In this document: positions 50,801 to 56,695 of the stretch, in pieces
How positions within the stretch are numbered: position 1 is the stretch's first letter
How the letters are laid out: each line of letters opens with the position of its first letter
Source of the DNA: Acanthaster planci
Lineage: Eukaryota > Echinodermata > Asteroidea > Valvatida > Acanthasteridae
Direction of reading: 5' to 3'
DNA length: 64,000 nucleotides
NCBI RefSeq assembly: GCF_001949145.1
Contig: NW_019091492.1
Span: 704,387 to 768,386, forward strand
The notes under the pieces: model-generated
Database searches by the model: none
What the model saw: the letters and a program-made list of their open reading frames with translations, nothing else
What the model was told of the DNA's origin: nothing
Position numbers and translations under genes: made by a program

Positions 50801-53800
50801 ATATCATGTAGCAAACTTGAGGATAAAGTAACCATTACTGAGTTCAAAGTAGTTGACGGGGCTCTGAATCACTTCGTGTGAGGATGAAAATAATGCCTAC
50901 TCTTGGAATAGCAGAAGATATGCACCACACACAAGGACCTCGGCCATACAGGTAAATATCGTCAAATGTTTTTTATGAAGTGACCAATTTGGCTATAGAG
51001 GGCAGAAATAAACTTTCAAGAAAATCAAGTTTTAAGACAGTTACTTTTTAAAACAGAGAATTGTAGAGATTAAGTTCAATTATGAGGAAAACAGTACTGA
51101 CAGGTGCAAAATTGTTACATCTGTGTGTAATTTGAGAATTGACTGTCTCTTTGTGGAAATGAAAACATCAGTTGGATGAATTTTGCCCTTTATTGTTTTA
51201 TAATAGTCTCTTTCAAGCACAAATTTATCCCTTCATGAAAACCAAAAATGTGCTTCAGATAAATTTTGCCTGACAACAATCATTGGTTGATTTCAGTCAA
51301 CATGACTCAAACAAATTGTCAGCCTCAGGCATGTCAGGTAACCTGGTTCATTTACCAAAATAAGTAAGACATTCAAGTGGGTGATGCTCTTAGGCCAAAT
51401 TTCTCCCTTCATTAAAATAGTAATGATGTTTAAAAGCCAAGGAGATGTCATTCTTGTGGTGGCACTACATTTATTGCACACTTGCATTTTAACAAGTCTC
51501 AGTACCCTATTGCATGAAGAGGCATGAACCACTCGCCCATTAGCATGGTACCATTACAGTAATGGTTTCTAATTCTGATGGCTGTATCAAGGTATATGGC
51601 ATGCCGCCGTGAATCTACTAATCAGAATGAAAGATTCCTGTTTTCCTGAAGGCCAATGCAAATGAAAAGTCAATGGGAATGGATTAAGCGTTCACACTAA
51701 ATAAGAATTGAGTAAAAAAAAATTCATCTCATATTATATAGCCTTCTATTAGAACTAGCACAAGTTTTTTCACTTCAAAGGGAAACTTAGTTCATCGTCT
51801 TACCATCTCTCTCCTCTGTGGAGGATGGGTCTCGCTTGCTTTTCTTGCGGAACTTGAGGAAGAAGGAATGGTCCTCCACTTTCTTGCGGCCAGCATACAC
51901 GCTCCCAGTATCCTAAATTCCAATTTCAAACATTATCTTGTGAGGATTTGCAAACCAGTTACTCTGCACTTTTAACTTGAGAAATTAACAGTGGGAATAC
52001 AGCTATCCAGACTGTACCATGAGCTTTCTGAAATTCATGAGTTTATTTCCAAAATGGAGCATGTGCATGACATTTGACCTCAATTATGTGATCTCAAAGA
52101 ATAACAGCAGTCCACTGGGTGTCCATAAATCACATTCCTTGCTGTATTGATTCAAATTATGTTTGACTGCAAAAAAGTCCTCAAAACTGGCTTGGGTAGC
52201 CAGGGGAGGCCGAGATTCTACAAGAAATAAAACCTTTCAATAAAGTGCAAAATATGATCAACTTTCTAATATAACAAAACTTGCAGATGCATGGAATTCA
52301 GAATGTGTCATTCAAGAGCACAGAGGGTCAGAACCCTCTTATCAAGGAAAACTGACTTAGCAGAGCTCAATTTTTGAAGCTTGAAATGATGGAGACTTTC
52401 TTTCTATATGAAAATTATTAAGGGCTTGCTGTCAAACACTCAACTCTCTGAAATATTAATCCTTCTGTCTGATTTAAGTATGTTTTATATTCTTTTCAAA
52501 AAGTGTGTATTTTCCAAATCAAATGAAAGCTCTCAAAAAGATAAGAATCTTCCACTCACAGATTGTACCTTCAGGGAAAGGTAGACAAATACAAACAAAC
52601 AAGCACTGCAGACAGAGAATAATGAATCTTAAAACCTTGGACACGAATACCTTAATAGAGAAAACAAAATCTCCTTTGCAAGCACTTTAAAACAAAAGTC
52701 CAATTTGTCTTATTCTCAACTTCAAGATGCACTACACAGGGAACACTTAAACAGAAATTCAATCGAAGTATGATGAACATGAACAACCAAGTTAATGCTC
52801 ACGTTAACATTTTTTCACCAATTTTTCAAACAGAACAATCAGATCAAATATCATTTATCCCTCAGCAAGTTATCCCAAGACACTGAGTGAGTGATGTATG
52901 ATTCTCTTGAAACTTATGCTTCCATACTTAATCAACTCAGCAAAGATGTGTACGGCCATGTCAGTCTTCTAGAAACATCAATCAACTGAAGTAATGGCAC
53001 TTAAAATTACTAATTTAAGTGCTGAGTGGGACAGAATCCACTATCCCCCTCAAAACTCCCATGATGCACCTTCAGAAGTGTTTTCAGTGACGTCTTGCAG
53101 TCATTTTGACACCATCTCATGAAAATGAGCAACAGTGGGCATTCTCTGCAATATCTCAGATGCTGGAATCAAAAAACACTGGGATCAACATGAGCTCACT
53201 TCGGTGTTACATTTCATTGTGAAATACAAGAATAAAAGAAACAATGCTGCAGCCAATAATTACCATATGTACCTTCTTGGCCCGGGGTGTGGTCTCACTA
53301 GGTTCTGCTAGCTCAGGACCGTCCTCTGATCCAAGATTGGAACGGATGGCTCGATTGCGCCATGTTGTCACAGCTTGGGCTTGTTTTTAACAAAAAAGTT
53401 TCCCGGTTAATTATTCTCCCTTGCATGTTTTTTTCATGCCTTCCTAAATGCTTTTTAAGCCCACCAGAAAGTTACAAGATTTTTTTTGTAGAATGAGGAA
53501 GGTAGAGTGTGAGCTCCAGATTCTATGGCATTCACTTCCCCTGAAGGTGATCCACATTAACAGATGGCAATATCTTTGATTTGTTACAAATAAAGACTTT
53601 CCCTTTAAGAAACATATCTCAATATGCATAACATACCTAGGGAACGTTTTAAAACCAAATGAATTTTTCCTTTGTGGCTGTGCATTTACAGCAACAAATG
53701 GCAGTGACCAAACAAATATCCAAAGGGATAAATGGCATATACAACAATCATAACAAAGTCTGGTGCCATCCACATCAACAGTTTGCACTTTTTAAAAGAA

Positions 53801-56695
53801 AAATGGCTTCCTTGAAAGAAAGGTCTATAATTCTCACCGAACTGGAAGACACTGAATCGTCTCTTGCCACCAGCCCCTTCTGCTAGCCTCTCATCATCTA
53901 GCGCACAGTCAGTGCTGCGGAATTTCTTCTTAAACAGGTGCCGTCGCAGGCGTGTGCCAGGACTCACATCGCCCCCTTCCCCACCGTCCTTCGATGGGGG
54001 ATTGGGCAGGTTTTTGTCCGAGTCGGACTTGGTCTCACTGAAACTGACAAAATGAGGGGAAAACATGAAATCACATACTTTGCATTTTTGAAAATAAAGT
54101 GATAAATAATGATGACACCTATCACGGGGGGAGCCTTGTTGAATGTAACTTTCAAAGAATGACATTCTTGACTGTTGTTGGTTTGTGAAATCTTGTTTTA
54201 TCATTGGATTTGTTCGATGCAGTGGTACAGTAGTACAGGTGAAAGGATGCATACATTTTTACAGCCACAGTTCTGTCAGTTTCTTTTTAGGTTATTTCTT
54301 TGGCTCATTCTTAAGAAAACAAAGAATGAAAGAGGTAAAACACTTCTCCATGAAAACTATCCATAAGTTTAAGAATGTAAACTAAACTATGTGAGTAAAG
54401 TGGTTTTCCTACTTCGGTTTGCTTTTTTTTCCAGCACGTATTCGAACAATTCAACATTTTGTACTTCAGTTCATGAATAAGATAATAAACCTACACATAA
54501 TTAAGTTGTGATTTTTTGGGGGGAGGGTGGAACTGTATTTGGATGACTCACCCCACTTTGCCAGTTTTGTCTTTGTCTTTTTCATCTTGTCCCTTGCCAG
54601 AGGAATCAATGAGTCCACTCAGTGCCACCCTCCTGAATACCCCACCATGGGCTTCACGGATGTAGTGAAGAAGCTGCCGCACGTCACTGTACAAAGCCTG
54701 AAACATATTTTGGGACACAATTTGACAGTGCATGATATGATGCCTCACCTTGATACATTCATTAAACTGGAGAGGGAAATAATTTGGAAATAAAACTTTG
54801 GAGTTCCATTTTCCCTCCAACTTAATTATCCAGGTAGGGACAAAAATTCAATTTAGTCCATTTGTTTCTCAAAACAATTTTTAACAAACCACCTTTGGGA
54901 GAAACAGTTTTTTTTTTAATGTCAATATTTTCCAAAATCAAATTATTTGGAGTCAGTGGGTTCGTAATCCAACTATTAAACATAATTTCTTAATTTTTTT
55001 TTCCAAAATTGAATGATTCAGAGTTGGTGGGTTCATAATCCAAATAACAACAAAATATTGGCCTACGGGTGCTAATCACTGTAGTAGTGGTCATCAAGTC
55101 CATCATAAATCCCAGCAAGTCCATCATCAGCCATTTCATGAAAGGTTCCGGTCCTTTAACAGGTCTGGTTAATAAGCTGCCTGGTCGCCAGCTTCAGGCA
55201 TTACGAGGCTTTATATATTACAAAGTTATACTTCTTAACCTTGTGCCCAAACTTTAGAGTGACCCTATATGTATATGTGCTGGTACTTTACAGTGAAAAG
55301 TTGCTGTTGTCATTGCTGGAGCCAGATGCAGAATTATGACATTGGTACATGTATGTCATTTGAGAGTTTCATTTGTCTCTTCAAGAAAATCTTAGAACTC
55401 AGCGGAGGTGAATTTTGCCTTTCATCGCTCATCGTAATATCTTTGCCCTAAACAAGAAATTCCGACAAGTAAGGATTTGGGGCCAATTTGTCCCTTCTTG
55501 AGACTTGCTTTCACGCATGACACCAGCATTCAAAGCATGCAGGGTGGCATTGCAGAGGGTGTATTCACTGCCCTGTAGGTGCGGTTGAAGTCAATAAAAC
55601 CAAACTTACTGAGTTCTCGGGGGCATTGAGCTCCTCCCTGGAATTGGCCATCCGGGTGACCAGGGCCTTGAAGATGCTGCCCACAATGGTTCCCTCAATA
55701 CCCCGTACCCCGGTGCCCGCCACCCCACTGCCAAAATTGGTGGCGAAGCCCCCGCGGGCGATACCCTCATTGGGACCGGTGCTGGGCCCTGCATTGTAGA
55801 AGGGAGAGCCTGCACGCACACTCACAAATGATGTAGAGTAGCATAGGAAGAGGTGGGAGGGATAGGGGAGGAGACAAGAAAGGGGAGAAGGCGGATGTAA
55901 CAACAGAACCAGATTAACCATTGAAAGCAAAACTATAGGACACAACTGAAATACTGCATATGTCCAGGACTGAAAGAACAAGTGGGCTGATCATGTGTTA
56001 GGGTATAGACAACCTACAAAAGAACACAACATGGCTTGAACCATATCTGTCTTTGTCAAGGAAGAGATTCAGAATACAAAAACTTGAAACTTGGGCTTAT
56101 TTGTGGTTTCATTACTTAAAAATTACCACAGCAGCATCACATATCAGCATTACTTCAAAAGTTCTCTAGTGAGTGAAATAGCATGGAATAAGCCCGACAA
56201 CCAAAAACATGAAATGATAGATGCACGTCAAGTGCCAATCTACAAAAGAAATTGGCAACATTTTCATGAACTGTTTGTGCCATAGCCGAATATCTTTCAG
56301 GAAATGCCTTACTTTGGGGTAATGCATGGTTCTGAACATAAAAATCCTACATGTAATTAAAAGACAATCTGCTGTCGTGAAAGCTACACAATACAGACAA
56401 GTTAAAAAGGCGGCCCTGACATTCTCTTCAAGTAGTTGAAACTGCTAAAAGCTTGATCTCGGATGTGTTCAATATTTAACATGCTTTACACCAAACTGTC
56501 TGGTGCTGACGATACCTGGCCGGTGTGGTATCCTGACTGGGTCTTCACAGAAGCCCAGCAAGGCATGCAGGAAGTCCAGGATGTTTTCCAGTGGGTGAGT
56601 GCTGATCATGAATCGTAGGTAGCGGCGGAACTGGGAAGGGTCAATCTTGAACATGCGGTTCAGACATTGCTGGCCCATCAACCGCAGCTTGTCAC
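5701..56695 (-). CDS. UNC80: UNC80 homologue, NALCN channel complex subunit; internal part, 21 exons (partial gene)
   Basis: UNC80 is a very large HEAT/armadillo-type scaffold that, with UNC79 and FAM155, holds and regulates the NALCN sodium-leak channel at the neuronal plasma membrane; this role is family knowledge. Seen here are 21 minus-strand exons, joined in order from high to low coordinates, giving about 1,197 codons with no frame break. Blocks that align with human UNC80 from memory include FLHALLGFC, FRRVAL, GMKRLNLLMDCCNPGT, APVVARAALLLEC, ALKMVACQLLCEITAFLRET, KAAPILTED, LWRFRHQVWPRMED and IRRASLW. The first visible exon starts in phase 1 and the last ends in phase 1, so the gene continues on both sides of the window. 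Human UNC80 has about 3,260 residues, so about a third is visible. No signal peptide or membrane segment is seen, as expected for a cytoplasmic scaffold. The linkers between structured blocks are Ser/Arg/Pro-rich and differ strongly from vertebrates. Identity is very secure; exact splice sites are inferred. Confidence 0.97.
5863..9316 (-). other. Intron 20-21
   Basis: About 3.5 kb, AT-rich, with no recognised element. A skipped exon here would need phase 1 to 1. Confidence 0.7.
9317..9497 (-). CDS. UNC80: UNC80 exon 20 (181 nt, phase 0 to 1)
   Basis: The acceptor is ATCCGCAG before CGCTCC and the donor is GAAG before GTAAGA. It encodes AVSRTTQRREHIKKTLLREQ with EKKR, then TNVPILTQAAYEP and TSDDE. 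Human has AVSRSHQRAEHILKNLQQEE with EKKR, then TAIPITQEACYEP and an acidic end. A predicted helix of charged residues dominates. It lies 10.5 kb downstream of exon 19. Confidence 0.96.
10125..10210 (-). mobile_element. tRNA-derived SINE fragment
   Basis: On the minus strand an A box TAGCTCAATGG (10,209-10,199) is followed by GATCGAATTCTGTCC, a B-box-like sequence. It is too diverged and short to be a tRNA gene. Confidence 0.5.
12187..12524 (+). mobile_element. piggyBac-like MITE, family A, deletion copy
   Basis: Aligns along its length with the reverse complement of the 20.2-kb copy but lacks about 85 internal bases near the GCGCGAAGGGG end. The right TTAA is intact; the left one has decayed to TATA. 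Confidence 0.85.
13735..13990 (+). repeat. Dispersed repeat E, copy 1 (diverged)
   Basis: TAGCCAACCACAAAATTCT, TACCGACAACATTCTATGC and, at the far end, GCAAAGATTTTC. These recur in order near 22.85 kb. Confidence 0.5.
14204..14450. mobile_element. Inverted-repeat MITE-like element, about 250 bp
   Basis: Ends ATAATCCGCTCCGAGC and, inverted, TACAATCCGCCCCGAG. The inside is GC-richer than the intron around it and has many CG dinucleotides. Target duplication is unclear. Confidence 0.6.
17560..17890 (+). repeat. Dispersed repeat D, copy 1 (diverged)
   Basis: Shares AGTTTGACCACTG, TAATGCACA, TGGTTCTAAATGGTCATCT and CAAACTATGGTTAACTA, in order, with 24.05-24.35 kb. Confidence 0.6.
19960..20094 (-). 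CDS. UNC80: UNC80 exon 19 (135 nt, phase 0 to 0)
   Basis: The acceptor is TTCTCCAG before GTTCCACC and the donor is GAAACG before GTGAGT. It encodes VPPPNIDFTVPSP and DPPWMPV, matching human IPPPSINFTLPSP and DPPWVPQ, then an acidic end (LEEKVSTEEET). Being phase 0 to 0, it could be skipped in frame. Copies of one MITE family lie in opposite orientation in the two flanking introns. Confidence 0.95.
20247..20670 (-). mobile_element. piggyBac-like MITE, family A, longer copy
   Basis: Flanked by TTAA on both sides; ends are CCCCTTCGCGCC and, inverted, CCCCTTGACAATGG. TTAA target duplication with CCCYT ends is typical of piggyBac-type elements. There is no coding capacity. An inverted shorter copy lies at 12.2 kb. 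Confidence 0.85.
20665..20728 (+). repeat. Short tandem duplication
   Basis: Two copies of a 33-base unit, AAGGAAGTTTTTTAC then ATGTAAAAACCTT, directly after the family A MITE. One base differs (T or G). Each unit is itself partly palindromic. Confidence 0.85.
20854..21035 (-). CDS. UNC80: UNC80 exon 18 (182 nt, phase 1 to 0)
   Basis: The acceptor is TTCCTGCAG before CTGCCATG and the donor is TTCAGG before GTAAGA. It encodes AMVLICAVKIPDTV and LWRFRHQVWPRMED, matching human AMFLLCAVKVPEAV and LWRFRYQVWPRMEE. It continues the helical repeat of exon 17. Confidence 0.97.
21036..21796 (-). other. Intron 17-18
   Basis: About 0.76 kb with nothing recognised. Confidence 0.75.
21797..21935 (-). CDS. 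UNC80: UNC80 exon 17 (139 nt, phase 0 to 1)
   Basis: The acceptor is TCACCAG before GCTATGTT and the donor is GACAG before GTGGGT. It encodes SPLSLLTKAAPILTED and ILTLAWELLLDSSQQLAGS, nearly the same as human APLSLLIKAAPILTEE and AAWELLLSMDEHMAGA. It is among the most conserved parts of UNC80. Confidence 0.97.
21936..22551 (-). other. Intron 16-17
   Basis: About 0.6 kb of AT-rich sequence with nothing recognised. Confidence 0.75.
22552..22773 (-). CDS. UNC80: UNC80 exon 16, Ser/Arg/Thr-rich linker (222 nt, phase 0 to 0)
   Basis: The acceptor is ACCTGCAG before GAGTCTGG and the donor is ACTCAG before GTTGGT. The product reads GHSTLRSFRELRREST, then a Ser/Thr/Ala stretch, FPMELEWPKKEDS and LKYLKTQ. 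The last block matches human LKYIRLQ just ahead of the next exon. The longest open frame at this position is a different, wrong one; homology, phase and splice sites identify the right frame. LRRES is a PKA-like motif. Confidence 0.92.
22845..23115 (+). repeat. Dispersed repeat E, copy 2 (diverged)
   Basis: TTGCTAACCACAAAATTCT, TACGACTAACATTACATGC and GGCAAAGATTTAC, in the same order as at 13.74 kb. Confidence 0.5.
24045..24345 (+). repeat. Dispersed repeat D, copy 2 (diverged)
   Basis: Same orientation as the 17.56-kb copy; CTAAATGGTCACCTGGATG and CAAACCATGGTTAACCA are the clearest shared stretches. Confidence 0.6.
24662..24868 (-). CDS. UNC80: UNC80 exon 15 with conserved Cys/His cluster (207 nt, phase 0 to 0)
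   Basis: The acceptor is GATTCAG before ATCATTG and the donor is GCAAG before GTCAGC. It encodes IIVEIASKTNFICNH then CCHPNCFERQKRNC and MKAVRYICGEDS. Human has FICTHVDYCHPHC, a seven-residue spacer with Cys, then VRAIKLLYGDS. Cys-x-His-x3-Cys-His-Pro-x-Cys-x7-Cys is kept in both. The end is charged (DMDERMRRLDGKGKRK). Confidence 0.96.
24869..26217 (-). other. Intron 14-15
   Basis: About 1.35 kb; contains the palindromic element at 25.07-25.22 kb. Nothing else is recognised. Confidence 0.75.
25071..25224. mobile_element. Palindromic (fold-back) MITE
   Basis: The 154-bp unit starts TTCACAATAGTGCGCCT and ends with its complement. The arms, about 60 bases each, include TTGACCAATCA and AATCTGT in inverted order. 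The short centre is unpaired. No coding capacity. Confidence 0.88.
26218..26417 (-). CDS. UNC80: UNC80 exon 14 (200 nt, phase 1 to 0)
   Basis: The acceptor is GACATAG before TGCTGGGC and the donor is ATCCCG before GTGAGA. It encodes SGSVKSRKISSISVDDDS, an acidic/Pro/Thr linker, and LDDIDLSKNMPWIP, which enters the next conserved block (human YHRNMSWLHV). It is the first exon after the 8.4-kb intron. Clustered Ser next to Arg/Lys suggests phosphorylation; this is an inference. Confidence 0.91.
26418..34865 (-). other. Intron 13-14 (8.4 kb)
   Basis: The second largest intron. I see no exon and no element with clear ends in it. It has purine-rich stretches (26.47-26.55 kb, 27.8-28.15 kb, 29.3-29.85 kb). 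A missed small exon would have to be phase 1 to 1. Confidence 0.65.
34866..34982 (-). CDS. UNC80: UNC80 exon 13, Pro/Ser-rich insert (117 nt, phase 1 to 1)
   Basis: The acceptor is CTTCATCAG before GAACGC and the donor is CGCAG before GTAGAA. It encodes TQPGSQAQPPADTTPHVKF, then SAESQPTIIGMSHENSAPA. A faint resemblance to human SASEPSIEPEGMSNAGAEE is visible around the Met-Ser. It is frame-neutral if skipped. The open frame continues well past both splice sites, so the borders rest on consensus and phase. Confidence 0.78.
34983..37010 (-). other. Intron 12-13 with a G-poor tract
   Basis: About 2 kb. 35.3-35.75 kb is A/C-rich and nearly lacks G on the plus strand. The rest is ordinary AT-rich sequence. 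Confidence 0.7.
35270..35745. repeat. G-depleted A/C-rich tract
   Basis: The plus strand is mainly A, C and T, with words such as CCAACCAAAC and AACCAAAC and very few G. It may be a decayed CCAAA-type simple repeat. Its Asn/Pro/Thr/Lys open frame comes from composition. Confidence 0.6.
37011..37142 (-). CDS. UNC80: UNC80 exon 12, Arg-rich insert (132 nt, phase 1 to 1)
   Basis: The acceptor is TCACACAG before TGACCCCAG and the donor is CTTCG before GTAAGG. The product is strongly basic: TPGRKQSRGGLLRR, a Pro/Ser stretch, then FRNRHRSRPDSLF. I recall no equivalent in human UNC80 at this place, where VEEKK is followed quickly by a short linker. Its length is a multiple of three and its phases are equal, so skipping would keep the frame. 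It may be a cassette exon. Support is splice sites, open frame and GC content. Confidence 0.8.
38610..38678. repeat. Perfect 28-bp inverted repeat (hairpin)
   Basis: Arms of 28 bases, beginning TTAATTCACTTTGTTG, separated by 13 bases. It lies in the left subterminal part of the 2-kb hAT-like element. The similarity of the arms goes on imperfectly for about ten more bases outside. Confidence 0.95.
38779..39832. mobile_element. Inverted-repeat element nested in the hAT-like element
   Basis: Long terminal inverted repeats of about 45 bp with few mismatches, starting TGCACCTGTCAATTGTAAT at both ends and followed by the GGGGGACCCAGGAC block. TAA stands on both sides, so a 3-bp target duplication of PIF/Harbinger type is possible. 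Inside the left end are repeated GCGGGGACTTG and GGGGTTGTACAAT motifs. No long coding frame. Confidence 0.82.
40746..40965. mobile_element. Small hAT-like MITE next to exon 11
   Basis: Ends CGGTGGCGTA and, inverted, CAGTGGCGTA; CAGTGGCGTA termini are common in hAT-type MITEs. Flanking 8-mers AAGTGAAC and AAGTGGAT agree at six of eight positions, as expected for an aged 8-bp target duplication. The inside is G-rich on the plus strand. Confidence 0.78.
41013..41123 (-). CDS. UNC80: UNC80 exon 11 with RKIS motif and alternative acceptor (111 or 108 nt, phase 1 to 1)
   Basis: It encodes SERKISFALGGDDDSQHSS and ends VEEKK, matching human YERKISFAGVL, an acidic/Ser stretch and VEEKK. The acceptor is a GAGCAG tandem, so the exon can begin at 41,123 or 41,120, adding or dropping one residue. 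The donor is AAAG before GTAGGC. RKIS is a possible basophilic kinase site. A hAT-like MITE ends 47 bases downstream of the exon. Confidence 0.92.
41124..43231 (-). other. Intron 10-11
   Basis: About 2.1 kb of AT-rich sequence; no repeat or coding signal recognised. Confidence 0.7.
43232..43534 (-). CDS. UNC80: UNC80 exon 10, longest exon seen (303 nt, phase 1 to 1)
   Basis: The acceptor is GTGCAG before CCACTGTG and the donor is TCCG before GTAAGT. It starts TVNPSGTACPHALKM, then CQLLCEITAFLRETYQSLPK, matching human TVNPSKCGCPFALKM and CQLLLEITTFLRETFSCLPR. The second half is a Ser/Pro/Ala-rich linker (SSPPPPRHSAPS) without an obvious human counterpart. It is one of the most GC-rich parts of the window. 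Confidence 0.96.
43728..44122. repeat. 19-bp minisatellite with 38-bp higher-order unit
   Basis: About 20 units of a degenerate 19-mer, near GCAAGACCTGCCCATCCCA on the plus strand. At the left end, two 19-mer variants alternate and form about five nearly identical 38-bp copies; the right end is more mixed. Because 19 is not a multiple of three, any frame through it repeats as a 19-residue peptide after 57 bases, and frames on both strands are open by chance. The array lies in intron 9-10 and starts about 25 bases beyond the exon 9 donor. Confidence 0.93.
44148..44283 (-). CDS. UNC80: UNC80 exon 9 (136 nt, phase 0 to 1)
   Basis: The acceptor is CTTGCAG before GCCATTGG and the donor is GAAG before GTAGGG. 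It begins ARLEEIERQEAKDVTV and then has IKRRLRQQDDQEDFLDE, matching human TKRRLRKEDEEEDFLDD. A 19-bp minisatellite starts about 25 bases beyond the donor. Confidence 0.95.
44284..45283 (-). other. Intron 8-9
   Basis: One kilobase without a recognised element. Plus-strand open frames at 44.5-44.9 kb are short and show no family resemblance. Confidence 0.7.
45284..45505 (-). CDS. UNC80: UNC80 exon 8 (222 nt, phase 0 to 0)
   Basis: The acceptor is CTCCAG before AATGCC and the donor is GCCGAG before GTATGC. NAPVVARAALLLEC, FVYRCNHGDWPEWMK and ASKMFYLWAE match human APVVARAALFLEC, FVHRCNRGNWPEWMK and AAKLFYQWGD. This is a highly conserved helical repeat with invariant Trp residues. Confidence 0.97.
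46482..46809 (-). mobile_element. SINE with conserved central motif
   Basis: On the minus strand it begins with an A-box-like TGACCTAATGG, contains GTGACCTTGGGCAAGTC (a motif shared with many SINEs and L2/MIR-type tails) and ends CTGTATAAATGCAGTCATTG with TTATTCATTATTC. The B box is degenerate. Confidence 0.72.
49165..49350 (-). mobile_element. SINE-related fragment
   Basis: The plus strand shows AGAGAACCCGGAGAAACACC and then GGTTTGGAACTGAACTGAGG. Both correspond, inverted, to parts of the 57.5-kb SINE (the cap-like motif and B-box area). The ends are approximate. Confidence 0.55.
49400..49866 (+). mobile_element. piggyBac-like MITE, family B
   Basis: TTAA on both sides. Terminal inverted repeats are CCGCTTGCTGCCAGG and, inverted, CCACTCCCTGCCGGG. 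The inside shares the stretch around AGCCCAGATTGTG and GGGGCCAGATTAGC with the copies at 4.2 and 60.9 kb. It has no transposase. Confidence 0.87.
50089..50172 (-). repeat. Dispersed repeat C, copy 2
   Basis: Inverse of the 4.76-kb copy: GTAATTCCAGAAATTAGGGG, CATGTTCCTGTCACATCTGA and TGTAAGTTCAGAACACA. Confidence 0.8.
50429..50625 (-). CDS. UNC80: UNC80 exon 7 (197 nt, phase 1 to 0)
   Basis: The acceptor is TCTGCAG before ACTGCGAG and the donor is GATCTG before GTGAGC. It starts with an acidic linker (MEDEEEMASDSLDM), then enters a helical block, GMKRLNLLMDCCNPGT and VPDAEFLAASLDL. This aligns with human GMKRFQFLLNCCEPGT and IPDASILAAALDL. It restores strong conservation after the linker exons 4-6. 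Confidence 0.95.
50626..51803 (-). other. Intron 6-7
   Basis: About 1.18 kb, AT-rich; nothing recognised. Confidence 0.7.
51804..51912 (-). CDS. UNC80: UNC80 exon 6, basic linker exon (109 nt, phase 0 to 1)
   Basis: The acceptor is TTTAG before GATACTGG and the donor is GATG before GTAAGA. It encodes GRKKVEDHSFFLKFRKKSKR and then an acidic/Ser stretch. The Lys/Arg content resembles the human stretch around RISLRKKLKLPIGNW, but the alignment is loose. Both junction phases fit. Confidence 0.87.
51913..53272 (-). other. Intron 5-6
   Basis: About 1.36 kb of AT-rich sequence without a repeat or coding region that I can identify. Confidence 0.7.
53273..53379 (-). CDS. UNC80: UNC80 exon 5, short linker exon (107 nt, phase 1 to 0)
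   Basis: The exon reads AVTTWRNRAIRSNLGSEDG and ends PRAKK before the donor GTACAT. Only one frame is open across it. Two acceptors are possible: an AG at 53,381-53,380 (exon from 53,379) or one six bases further in (exon from 53,373). Both keep the frame and both have a weak pyrimidine tract. It is not recognisably conserved in human; it is supported by phase fit and codon quality. Confidence 0.8.
53380..53837 (-). other. Intron 4-5
   Basis: The shortest intron in the window (458 bases), AT-rich, with nothing recognised. Its acceptor has a poor pyrimidine tract. Confidence 0.75.
53838..54043 (-). CDS. UNC80: UNC80 exon 4, charged linker (206 nt, phase 2 to 1)
   Basis: The exon reads SETKSDSDKN, a Gly/Glu-rich stretch, then RLRRHLFKKKFRS, a Glu/Gly stretch and KRRFSVFQF. 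It corresponds in place, though only weakly in sequence, to the basic linker of human UNC80 (DFWRKMFKSQS and following). Two acceptors six bases apart, starting the exon at 54,043 or 54,037, are both in frame and differ by two residues. The donor is TTCG before GTGAGA. Its frame and phase join its neighbours exactly. Confidence 0.88.
54044..54551 (-). other. Intron 3-4
   Basis: Five hundred AT-rich bases. Open frames cross it but lack coding character and similarity. Confidence 0.75.
54552..54697 (-). CDS. UNC80: UNC80 exon 3 (146 nt, phase 0 to 2)
   Basis: The acceptor is TTTCAG before GCTTTG and the donor is GTGG before GTGAGT. It encodes ALYSDVRQLLHYIREAHG followed by FRRVALSGLIDSS, one of the best conserved UNC80 blocks (human YCDIRQLVQFIKEAHG, FRRVALSALLDS). 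The end is a charged Lys/Asp linker (EKDKDKTGK) that starts the long variable region. Confidence 0.95.
54698..55609 (-). other. Intron 2-3
   Basis: Contains an imperfect local duplication of about 75 bases around 54,924-55,050, in which TTCCAAAAT and GGGTTCRTAATCCAA recur. No coding signal is seen. Confidence 0.7.
54924..55055 (+). repeat. Local imperfect duplication
   Basis: Two copies about 75 bases apart share TTTCCAAAAT, AGTTGGTGGGTTC-like and TAATCCAA words. An ordinary small tandem duplication in intron 2-3. Confidence 0.6.
55610..55809 (-). CDS. UNC80: UNC80 exon 2 (200 nt, phase 1 to 0)
   Basis: The acceptor is GTGCAG before GCTCTCCC and the donor is CTCA before GTAAGT. The first half is a Gly/Pro/Asn-rich linker (PSTGPNEG). 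The second half reads EGTIVGSIFKALVTR and ends ELNAPENS, matching human EGIIVSAMFKSLITR and ELHSPEN. The exon is GC-rich compared with the flanking introns. Confidence 0.93.
55810..56515 (-). other. Intron 1-2
   Basis: Seven hundred bases between exons 1 and 2. It has purine-rich tracts just upstream of exon 2 on the plus strand (the pyrimidine tract of the acceptor). Nothing else is seen. Confidence 0.8.
56516..56695 (-). CDS. UNC80: UNC80 exon 1 of those visible (180 nt, phase 1 to 1)
   Basis: The acceptor is CACAG before GTGACAAG and the donor is GGCCAG before GTATCG. With one base from the missing upstream exon it reads G-DKLR, matching human GDRLR. It then carries FKIDPSQFRRYLRFM and FLHALLGFC, aligning with human LDKMQFRQTMRDY and FLHALLGFC. 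This is a helical-repeat block. The upstream exon, which should encode the human LTMLIKIVKSLGC block, was not found up to position 64,000. Confidence 0.93.

Noticed and set aside
53686-54252. 188-codon minus-strand frame as a single-exon gene
   Set aside because: It is UNC80 exon 4 with read-through into both introns.
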